From assembly GCA_963780175.1 (NCBI GenBank), contig CAWAAT010000004.1, positions 62,001-126,000 of the forward strand: a stretch of DNA of 64,000 nt. The letters are read 5' to 3'. The notes below the pieces were generated by a model, which did no database searches, was not told the origin of the DNA, and saw only the letters and a program-made list of their open reading frames with translations. The position numbers and the translations under genes were made by a program. Below, one piece after another: positions 57,855-64,000 of the stretch. Source of the stretch: Brooklawnia sp963780175. GTDB lineage: Bacteria; Actinomycetota; Actinomycetes; Propionibacteriales; Propionibacteriaceae. The number at the start of each line of letters is the position of its first letter. Within the stretch, counting starts at the first letter, position 1.

Positions 57855-58073
57855 TCAGCCGCGCTTCGACTTGGGCTTGTAGGCGCCCAGCAGCTTGCGC
57901 ATCTTCGTGACGTCGGCGCCCTCAAGGACGCCATCGACCATCAGACGGCGAGTCCGCCTGCTCGACTTGTGCTCGTTCAAGTGCCCCTTGCCCGCACGCT
58001 TGTGCGTCAGCTTGCCGCTGCCGGTCACCTTGAACCGCTTCTTGGCACCGGAGTGCGTCTTCATCTTCGGCAT
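57855..58073 (-). CDS. rpmI: 50S ribosomal protein L35
   Basis: 72-residue basic protein opening MPKMKTHSGAKKRFKVTGSG, the L35 signature. It lies between infC and rplT as in nearly all bacteria. Slightly longer than the 64-residue norm because of a charged C-terminal tail. Confidence 0.97.
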   Translation of the reverse strand: MPKMKTHSGAKKRFKVTGSGKLTHKRAGKGHLNEHKSSRRTRRLMVDGVLEGADVTKMRKLLGAYKPKSKRG

Positions 58074-58151
58074 GGGTGCCGCTCCATTCTCTCGATCCTC
58101 CCGGACGCGGGGTGCCGCGCCGGTCAGGGCCCCGCGAGGGAGCCCGATGGC

Positions 58152-58835
58152 TTATAGGTCGATGTCGGGGTCCAGGTTGTCCGACGGACCCTTCTTCTTC
58201 TTCGACTGGCTCGCGTTCTGGGCGCGCAGTTCAGCCTCCAGGCGGCGCTCCTCCTCCGCCGCGGCCTGCCGTTCGGCCGCCTTGCGCTCACGCTCGACGG
58301 CTTCCTCGGCCCGTGCCTCGCTCTTCTTGCGAGTGGGGGCGATCACCATGTGCATGTTGCGGCCCTCCAGACGCGGACTCTGTTCCACCACACCGTCAGC
58401 GGCCACGTCGTTGGCCAGCTGCTTGAGCAGGTTGGCGCCCAGTTCGGGACGAGACTGCTCTCGTCCGCGGAACATGATGGTGATCTTCACCTTGTCGCCG
58501 CCCTTGAGGAACCGAATCACGTGACCCTTCTTGGTCTCGTAGTCGTGCTCGTCGATCTTGGGTCGCAGCTTCATTTCCTTGATGACGGTATTTGTCTGGT
58601 TGCGGCGCGATTCACGGACCTTCTGGGCAGTCTCGTACTTGAACTTCCCGTAGTCCATGAGCTTGCACACCGGCGGCCGGGCGTCCGGCGCAACCTCGAC
58701 GAGGTCCAGGTCATGTTCGCGGGCAAGCTGCAGCGCCTGCTCGACTCGAACAATGCCCACTTGCTCGCCTGCGGGTCCGACCAGGCGCACCTCAGGCACC
58801 CGGATCCGCTCGTTGATGCGGAGTTCGTTGGTGAT
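58152..58835 (-). CDS. infC: Translation initiation factor IF-3 (probable AUC start)
   Basis: 227 residues. The N-domain has ELRINERIRVPEVRLVGPAG, the linker is basic, and the C-domain has KGGDKVKITIMFRGREQS. A long charged, Glu/Lys-rich C-terminal extension (about 175-227) is typical of actinobacteria. No ATG, GTG or TTG fits: the only well-placed codon is ATC at 58835, seven bases after a perfect GGAGG. AUU and AUC starts are known for infC and serve in self-regulation by IF-3. The ATG-initiated frame to 58991 reads through leader hairpins and is rejected. Confidence 0.93.
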   Translation of the reverse strand: MTNELRINERIRVPEVRLVGPAGEQVGIVRVEQALQLAREHDLDLVEVAPDARPPVCKLMDYGKFKYETAQKVRESRRNQTNTVIKEMKLRPKIDEHDYETKKGHVIRFLKGGDKVKITIMFRGREQSRPELGANLLKQLANDVAADGVVEQSPRLEGRNMHMVIAPTRKKSEARAEEAVERERKAAERQAAAEEERRLEAELRAQNASQSKKKKGPSDNLDPDIDL

Positions 58836-59140
58836 GGCTTTTCCTCCAATGTCAGTTGGTTGTGTGATCGGCGCACATGAACGCGGCCATGCCCACGAAA
58901 AAAGGCCCCCGCGGACGCGAAGGCCTGACGACGCGGAGTCACTCGGGCAGACACCCGAACCTCCGGGGCAAATGCCCGGAGCCGCAATCACCGACCCTGG
59001 GCCAGCCTGGGCGGCCCATAGGTGGAGGGTCAGGCCCTCACTTCGTTGGAAACCGGCCCGTGGGACCGATCAGCCCTATAACCCTACCGCATCGGGGCGT
59101 CCACCGAAAAACTCCGACTGGCTTGTGCCAAGCTGGCGTT
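58836..59140 (-). promoter_or_regulatory. infC leader with attenuator-like hairpins
   Basis: Gene-free leader. On the minus strand there are hairpins at 58961-58981 (CTCCGGG/CCCGGAG) and 58943-58958 (TCGGG/CCCGA), then a terminator-like hairpin at 58903-58926 (AGGCC/GGCCT) followed by TTTTTT (58898-58903). CTCCGCG, located before the terminator, can pair instead with its 3' arm (CGCGGGG), giving an alternative fold. This fits transcription attenuation of the infC-rpmI-rplT operon. Confidence 0.6.
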
Positions 59141-59653
59141 ATGAGTGATCCGGTCATCCTGGTACTCGTCAGCCTCGCCCTGGCGATCATCGCGACCCTG
59201 TACGCGGTCGTGATGTGGAACGCCCGCCAGAGCGCACGCTACCTGATGCGGGCCGTGGGCGTCGTCCTGGTCGTCGTCGGGGCCTACGTGACTGGGGTGT
59301 CGGCGCTGCTGCTGGACGGGGTCCGCGCGTTCATCGACTGGCTCTACACCGAGCAACTGGATACCGCCATGTGGGTGGGCATCGGTGTGGGCGTGGTCGG
59401 CCTGGTGGCGTTCCTGATCGGGGGGCTTATCAAGGCACCTACGAGGGCGGAAGCCAAGCAGATTCGCGTGGAGCGGGAAGCAAAGCGACGTGCCGCGGTG
59501 GTCCGACAAGTGCAGCGCAACCCAGGCCAGGCTGCTGCGACCCCTCCCCCGCTGCCCAGGCCGAGCGCCACTCCGGCAGCCCCTGCGCCCAGCGCTGCGT
59601 CCAACCCTGACGACGAGGTGGCCAACATCCTGAAGAAGCACGGTATCGAGTGA
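59141..59653 (+). CDS. Small membrane protein of unknown function
   Basis: 170 residues. There are three hydrophobic segments (about 5-26, 38-60, 84-105). A highly charged stretch (about 110-135, Arg/Lys/Glu), a Pro/Ala linker and a short conserved-looking C-terminus DDEVANILKKHGIE follow. Topology suggests the charged C-terminal half is cytoplasmic. No enzymatic motif. It is divergent from infC and convergent with hisG. The ATG at 59141 starts exactly at the first hydrophobic segment; the longer frame to 58877 is leader DNA. Confidence 0.8.
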   Translation: MSDPVILVLVSLALAIIATLYAVVMWNARQSARYLMRAVGVVLVVVGAYVTGVSALLLDGVRAFIDWLYTEQLDTAMWVGIGVGVVGLVAFLIGGLIKAPTRAEAKQIRVEREAKRRAAVVRQVQRNPGQAAATPPPLPRPSATPAAPAPSAASNPDDEVANILKKHGIE

Positions 59654-59709
59654 GCCCCCGGGCGCGCCCTTGTCGTTGGCGCACCTCAGGAAAGAGCTCC
59701 GGGGCTCAC
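59650..59709. terminator. Inverted repeat between the membrane protein gene and hisG
   Basis: GTGAGCCCC(C)GG and CCGGGGCTCAC, 11 bp with one bulged base, span the two convergent stop codons. The large loop and lack of a T-run make termination plausible but unproven. Confidence 0.45.
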
Positions 59710-60569
59710 AGCCGGCAGGCCGACAACTCCGTGATGAGGATCGCGCGCGCACCGAGGTCGTGCAGGTCGTCCATCAGCAACTGATGATCCCTGGCCGGGA
59801 CGAGCGCTCGCACGGCGACCCACCCCTGCTTGGCCAACGGTGAGACGGTGGGGCTCTCCAAACCTGGGGTGAGCGCGGAAGCCTCGGTGAGCAGGTCGAC
59901 GGGGATGTCGTAGTCGATGAGCACGTAGTTGCGCGCCACCAGCACACCTGAGAGACGTTGCTGCAGGTGGTCGAGCGCCACCGGATCGACCTCGCCGCGG
60001 TTGGCGGGCCGCCGGACGAGAATCCCCTCGCTCAACAGGATCGGCTCACCGAACAGCTTCAGTCCTGCCTTGCGCAGAGTGGTCCCGGTCTCCACCACAT
60101 CCGCGATCACGTCGGCGACGCCGAGTCGGATCGACGACTCGACCGCCCCGTCCAGATGGATGAGCCGGGCGTGCAGGTCTCTCTCGGTCAGATAGCGGCG
60201 CAACAGACCCGGGTAACTGGTGGCGATGCGCTTGCCGGCGAGGTCAGCCAGTTCGTAGTCGGTCTCCGAGGGGGCGGCGAAGCGGAACTTGCTGCCCCCG
60301 AAGCCGAGCGCCATGATCTCTTCGGCGTCGGCACCTGAGTCGAGCAGCATGTCGCGTCCGGTGATGCCCAGGTCGAGTGTTCCCTCACCGACGTAGACGG
60401 CGATGTCGCGGGGGCGAAGGTAGTAGAACTCGACCTTGTTGGCCTCGTCGACCAGCACGAGGTCCTTCGGGTCGGTCCGCTGACGGTAACCGGCTTCGAT
60501 CAACATCGTTGTGGCGGACTCCGACAGTGAGCCCTTGTTGGGCACGGCGATCTTCAGCATCTCAGGCAC
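59706..60569 (-). CDS. hisG: ATP phosphoribosyltransferase (long form HisG)
   Basis: 287 residues, the first committed enzyme of histidine synthesis. The catalytic part opens with LKIAVPNKGSLSESATTML and has VETGTTLRKAGLK (PRPP site). The C-terminal about 75 residues are the regulatory HisG_C domain that binds histidine, marking the long, HisZ-independent, feedback-inhibited form. The GTG at 60569 has an AAGGA site; an ATG three codons later is possible. It follows hisE by 27 bases. Confidence 0.97.
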   Translation of the reverse strand: MPEMLKIAVPNKGSLSESATTMLIEAGYRQRTDPKDLVLVDEANKVEFYYLRPRDIAVYVGEGTLDLGITGRDMLLDSGADAEEIMALGFGGSKFRFAAPSETDYELADLAGKRIATSYPGLLRRYLTERDLHARLIHLDGAVESSIRLGVADVIADVVETGTTLRKAGLKLFGEPILLSEGILVRRPANRGEVDPVALDHLQQRLSGVLVARNYVLIDYDIPVDLLTEASALTPGLESPTVSPLAKQGWVAVRALVPARDHQLLMDDLHDLGARAILITELSACRL

Positions 60570-60596
60570 GTGATGGTTCCTTGTCGAGCGGGCAGG

Positions 60597-60863
60597 TCAC
60601 AGGTAGCGGTAGATGTCATCCGGGGTGAGTCCGAGCTTCACCATCATGGTCTGCACGTGGTAGATCAGCTGGCTCATCTCTTCGGCAGCGGCCTCGAGGC
60701 TCTGGTACTCCGAGGCCATCCACACCTCGGCGGCCTCCTCGACGATCTTCTTGCCGATCGCATGCACGCCGGCGTCCAGTCGCTCCACGGTTCCTGAACC
60801 CTCAGGTCGGGTGACGGCGATCTGGCTCAGCTGCGCGAAGAGGTCCTCGAATGACTTGCTCAC
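60597..60863 (-). CDS. hisE: Phosphoribosyl-ATP pyrophosphatase
   Basis: 88-residue all-helical MazG-like enzyme for step 2 of histidine synthesis. The metal-binding motif KKIVEEAAEVWMA and the downstream EEMSQLIYHVQTMMV are typical. A stand-alone HisE next to hisG is the usual actinobacterial arrangement. It starts at a GTG. Confidence 0.95.
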   Translation of the reverse strand: MSKSFEDLFAQLSQIAVTRPEGSGTVERLDAGVHAIGKKIVEEAAEVWMASEYQSLEAAAEEMSQLIYHVQTMMVKLGLTPDDIYRYL

Positions 60864-60924
60864 CGGCCCAGCCTAGTGCAGGACGCGCACCCGCCCGGAA
60901 CCGTGCTCACCGACCTCGGGTGGC

Positions 60925-63294
60925 TCAGGCGAGTCGGACTGCCTGCTTCACTTCGGCAACCATCCGCGGACGCACGCTCAGCTGGGTCACCCCCAGGCCG
61001 ATCAGGGTGGCCGTGGCCGCGGGTTCGCTCGCCAGGTCGCCACAGACCGTGACGCTGAGCCCCGGCAGCGCCCGGCAGGTGGCAGCGATGAGGTCGAGGA
61101 CCGCCGGGGCGTCCTGACGAGCAAGGTCGTGCACTGCGGCGTTGTTGCGATCCGCTGCGTACACGTACTGGCTCAGGTCGTTGGTGCCGATGCTGACGAA
61201 GTCGACCAGGTGCGCGAAGTCCGCCGCCCGCAGCGCTGCGGCCGGGACCTCCACCATGATGCCCAATGGCACCGAGGGCACTTTCAGTTCAGCCGCCACC
61301 TCGTCCAGCATTCCCCGCGTCCAGACCACTTCATCCGGGCTGGTCACCATGGGCAACAACAGCTTGACCTCAATCTGCTGGGCGGCCAGCAGGACGGCCC
61401 GCAGTTGGTCGCGGAGCAACTCGGGGCAACCGCGCATCGCCCGGATACCCCGCTGCCCCAAGGCTGGATTGTCCTCGTGGGTGTGGGGAATGAAGGCGAG
61501 TGGCTTGTCGCTGGCCGGATCCCAGGTTCGGATGGCGATGGGTCCGCCCATCGCTTGTCCGATCCGGATGAACAGGTCGGCCTGTTCCTGGGCCGTTGGC
61601 GCAGTCGTGGCAGCGGCGAAGAGCACCTCTGTACGCACCACGCCGCTGCCCTCGGCCCCATGTTGGGCGGCCGCAAGGGCGTCATCCAGCGAACCCACAT
61701 TGGCCCCGACAACAATGCGCCGCCCGCCTGAGGTGAGCGCGGGCTCATGCGCCAGAACCTGGGCCTGCTCGGCAGCCACCGCCCGCAAGCGGTTGCGACG
61801 ATCTAGTTCGGCGACCAATCCGACGTCGGGGTCGATCCACAGTTTGCGGGCGATCGGATCGAACGCGACCATGCGCCCGTCGGGAATCTTCTCAGCGTCC
61901 CGACGCCCGGCAAGCACCGGAATACCCCTGGCCTGCGCAGTGAGCACCCCGTGTCCACTGGAGCCACCAGACAGGGTGATGACACCCAGACAGGTTCGCG
62001 GATCAAGGCGAATCGCAGTTGCCGCGTCCAGTTCGTCCAGCACCCAGATGCGCGGCTCATGCGGGCCGTGGTCGATCATCGGCTGGCCGGTGAGAGCCAG
62101 CAGCAACAGCCTGCGAATGCTGCGGACGTCCTGGCCGCGCTCGCGCAGATAGGCATCGGCGAACTGGTCGAATGAGCGCGCCATGCCCGTGAGGTGCTGC
62201 TCCACGGCGTCCACCGCGCTGAAACCCGCCGTGATCAGCCCCACCACGCCGTGGTGGAGTTCCCGGTCGGCCAACAGCAGCCGTTGGGCCTCGATGATCC
62301 CGGGCACGCCGTGGCTGGTCTGGGCGAGGTCGGCCAGGAAGTCGTCGACCATTGCTGCAGCTGCGGTGAACCGGGCCAGTTCTGCCTTGGGAACCAGCGG
62401 ATGGTAACCGGCCAGCGACGGCCGCCGGTCCGCCCGGCTGACCATTCCCACCACCGCGCGATGCTCGGCCGCGGCAGGCGTGTCCGAGGGCTGCGCCACC
62501 GGCACGGTGCGTGGCCTCGGCGCCGGGACACTCCTGATGGACCGCGCGGTGGTGTCCTCACCGAAGTTGTCGGCAGCCAGATCAGCCAGCACGTCGCGGG
62601 CATGCTCGGCGTCCGGGCCACTGAACCGGGCCTCCAGCACCTGACCGGCACCGACCTCAAGGGCGGTGATTCGGGTCAGGCTGTCGGCCGGGGCCGGTCC
62701 GCGTCCCGTCGTGGCGTTGCTGAGCAGCACCTCGGCGTTCAGGTCACGCAGGCCGGTCACGATCGCAGCGGCTGGTCGAACGTGCAGACCGTGGAGATTG
62801 CGCACCGTGGTACGCCAGATGATCCTGCGTGCCTGGGGCTGCGGCTGGGCGCCTCGTGGAACCGCGAGCAGCGCCGGACCGTCTGCGGCGCCGGCAAGAT
62901 GGTCGGTCTTGGCCGACAGGGCGCCCCGCGCCTCTCGGTCGACCTCGGGCAGGGACGCGCCGGTGGCAGCTGACACCACCGCAGCCATCAACCCTTCCAC
63001 CAGGGGGGCCGGACTGATCCTCACTCGCCGCGCCAGGTCCTCGTCGAGGAACTCCACTGCCAGTTCTGAACTGAGCAACGCGCTGCCGAGGTCGATCAGC
63101 AGCAGAACACCGTCCGGGGCGTCGAGGTTGGCTATGGCGAGCGCGATGGCCGCGGCGTCGGTGCCGAAGCTGCCGTCCTCGAGACCAGCCGCCACGGCGA
63201 CGACCGGACCACCGTCGCCCACCACCTGGTGGGCCAACCCGACGGCCGCGTCCGCGAGGGCCCGGCTGTGCGAGACGACGACGATACCGATCAT
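60925..63294 (-). CDS. dhaM: DhaM-HPr-Enzyme I fusion (PTS phosphotransfer protein for dihydroxyacetone kinase)
   Basis: 790 residues. Residues 1-130: PTS EIIA of the mannose/Dha type, MIGIVVVSHSRALADAAVGL, with phospho-His 9. About 155-245: HPr, NLHGLHVRPAAAIV with its His. About 285-790: Enzyme I, with the phospho-His segment GGSSGHGVLTAQARGIPVLAG, RTEVLFAAA and the C-terminal PEP-binding barrel with the catalytic Cys in VTVCGDLASEP. E. coli DhaM has only a truncated EI domain; here EI looks complete, so the protein should carry phosphate from PEP to DhaL-ADP by itself. It follows dhaL by 22 bases. The frame upstream of the ATG at 63294 is not coding. Confidence 0.93.
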   Translation of the reverse strand: MIGIVVVSHSRALADAAVGLAHQVVGDGGPVVAVAAGLEDGSFGTDAAAIALAIANLDAPDGVLLLIDLGSALLSSELAVEFLDEDLARRVRISPAPLVEGLMAAVVSAATGASLPEVDREARGALSAKTDHLAGAADGPALLAVPRGAQPQPQARRIIWRTTVRNLHGLHVRPAAAIVTGLRDLNAEVLLSNATTGRGPAPADSLTRITALEVGAGQVLEARFSGPDAEHARDVLADLAADNFGEDTTARSIRSVPAPRPRTVPVAQPSDTPAAAEHRAVVGMVSRADRRPSLAGYHPLVPKAELARFTAAAAMVDDFLADLAQTSHGVPGIIEAQRLLLADRELHHGVVGLITAGFSAVDAVEQHLTGMARSFDQFADAYLRERGQDVRSIRRLLLLALTGQPMIDHGPHEPRIWVLDELDAATAIRLDPRTCLGVITLSGGSSGHGVLTAQARGIPVLAGRRDAEKIPDGRMVAFDPIARKLWIDPDVGLVAELDRRNRLRAVAAEQAQVLAHEPALTSGGRRIVVGANVGSLDDALAAAQHGAEGSGVVRTEVLFAAATTAPTAQEQADLFIRIGQAMGGPIAIRTWDPASDKPLAFIPHTHEDNPALGQRGIRAMRGCPELLRDQLRAVLLAAQQIEVKLLLPMVTSPDEVVWTRGMLDEVAAELKVPSVPLGIMVEVPAAALRAADFAHLVDFVSIGTNDLSQYVYAADRNNAAVHDLARQDAPAVLDLIAATCRALPGLSVTVCGDLASEPAATATLIGLGVTQLSVRPRMVAEVKQAVRLA

Positions 63295-63316
63295 TGCTTC
63301 TTCCTCACGTCGAAGG

Positions 63317-63934
63317 TCACGCGAACGTCCGGGCTGCGCTGGCCACGAGCAGGGCCGCGCTGGTCGCGCCAGGATCGGCCACCCCCGCGCTGCGCTGCCC
63401 AAGGTAGGACGCCCGCCCCTTCCTGGCCACCATCGGCACAGTCTGGTCGCGGCCCCGCGCAGAGGCCTCGACTGCCGCGGCCCAGGGAGCGTCGGGGCGT
63501 GCGTCAAAGGCGAGCACGGCCGGATGGAGGGCGTCGAGCATCGTCTTGTCCCCCGGTGCGGCCTTGCCTCGTTCGCGGACACCGTCCACGGCCGCGTGCA
63601 GGGCGACCGACCACTGCTGGTGCCCGATGGGCCCGTCGGGCGGCAATGCCGTTGCCATCCGCAGCAGCAGGGTCCCGTAGAGCGGGCCGGCGGCACCCCC
63701 GACCGTGCTGATCAGAGTCAGGGCCGCCTTCTTGAGGTAGCCGCGGGCGTCGCTGAACTCGCGTGGATCCAGAGCAGCCACGGCTCGCATGCCGCGAACC
63801 ATGTTTGCGCCGTGGTCGGCGTCACCGATCTGCCGGTCAAGGTCGGTGAGTAGCGCCTCGTTGGTATCCACATCCTGGGCGAAGGCGCGAAGCCAGTCGG
63901 CCAGGCAGGATGCGTCGAGGTGCCCGGGGCTCAC
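63317..63934 (-). CDS. dhaL: Dihydroxyacetone kinase ADP-binding subunit DhaL
   Basis: 205 residues. The Mg-ADP-binding signature LDRQIGDADHGANMVRGM is near residue 30, with GGAAGPLYGTLLL and the C-terminal DPGATSAALLV. DhaL holds ADP that is rephosphorylated by DhaM and donates phosphate to dihydroxyacetone bound on DhaK. GTG at 63934 overlaps the dhaK stop (GTGA); a GTG one codon earlier is possible. Confidence 0.95.
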   Translation of the reverse strand: MSPGHLDASCLADWLRAFAQDVDTNEALLTDLDRQIGDADHGANMVRGMRAVAALDPREFSDARGYLKKAALTLISTVGGAAGPLYGTLLLRMATALPPDGPIGHQQWSVALHAAVDGVRERGKAAPGDKTMLDALHPAVLAFDARPDAPWAAAVEASARGRDQTVPMVARKGRASYLGQRSAGVADPGATSAALLVASAARTFA

Positions 63935-64000
63935 CACCGCAGGGCCGTGGTCGACACCGGCGCGTCCCAGAAGCCCAGCATCTGTTCGTCAACTCGAACC
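63931..64000 (-). CDS. dhaK: Dihydroxyacetone kinase subunit DhaK, C-terminal end (truncated by window edge)
   Basis: The last 23 codons are visible, reading RVDEQMLGFWDAPVSTTALR-Trp-stop. The LDAPV-type segment and terminal ALRW match the C-terminus of DhaK, which binds dihydroxyacetone covalently through His. The position upstream of dhaL with a 4-base overlap confirms the dhaK-dhaL-dhaM operon. Confidence 0.85.
   Translation of the reverse strand, partial: VRVDEQMLGFWDAPVSTTALRW

Overview
This 64-kb window is high-GC chromosomal DNA from an actinomycete (phylum Actinomycetota). The evidence is paired WYL regulators PafB/PafC next to tatA/tatC, DUF5709, a FolP2-type DHPS paralog, ParA next to ScpA/ScpB, and two long runs of conserved gene order. 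Positions 57.4 down to about 17 kb follow, with losses and insertions, the order known from Mycobacterium tuberculosis infC-rpmI-rplT-trmH / pheST / argCJBDRH / tyrS / TPR-HAD-small protein-tlyA-nadK-recN / pyrG-NUDIX-xerD / parA-scpA-scpB-rluB. A PTS-dependent dihydroxyacetone kinase and the general gene content make Propionibacteriales plausible, but that placement is inference; the complete 16S gene in the window would settle it.

Layout. 0-16 kb: recO (partial) and uppS diverge. Next come folP2 and leuA, a small unknown gene and a mannitol-type dehydrogenase. The leftward block era / CBS-transporter / ybeY / phoH-like follows, then DUF5709, tgt, tatC, tatA, pafC and pafB, and divergent gluQ. 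16-28.5 kb: an FKBP lipoprotein; rluB-scpB-scpA-RHH protein-parA; an MMPL transporter overlapping a gene for a long exported heptad-repeat protein; xerD, NUDIX and pyrG. 28.5-37.2 kb: stand-alone ATP-dependent DNA ligase, pyrB, recN-nadK-tlyA-small protein, then a HAD phosphatase gene and a repeat-rich TPR gene, both carrying reading-frame breaks. 37.2-43.1 kb: a complete leftward rRNA operon (16S-23S-5S) with tandem promoters, processing stems and a strong terminator. 43.1-50.8 kb: tyrS and an arginine cluster argC-J-B-D-R-H without argF or argG. 50.8-60.9 kb: tetR, divergent alaT, pheT/pheS, trmH, rplT, rpmI, infC, a small membrane protein, hisG and hisE. 60.9-64 kb: a dihydroxyacetone kinase operon whose DhaM is fused to HPr and a full-length Enzyme I.

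Most of the window is housekeeping: translation, rRNA processing, chromosome segregation, arginine, leucine, histidine and pyrimidine synthesis, and protein export. I found no phage, IS element, CRISPR array, toxin-antitoxin pair or defence island, and no tRNA gene. The most interesting parts are the MMPL/heptad-rod pair, the ribbon-helix-helix protein between ParA and ScpA, the self-contained EIIA-HPr-EI fusion, the infC leader with an attenuator-like hairpin and an AUC start codon, the paired ARG boxes at argC, and the cluster of frame breaks around 34.5-36.9 kb.
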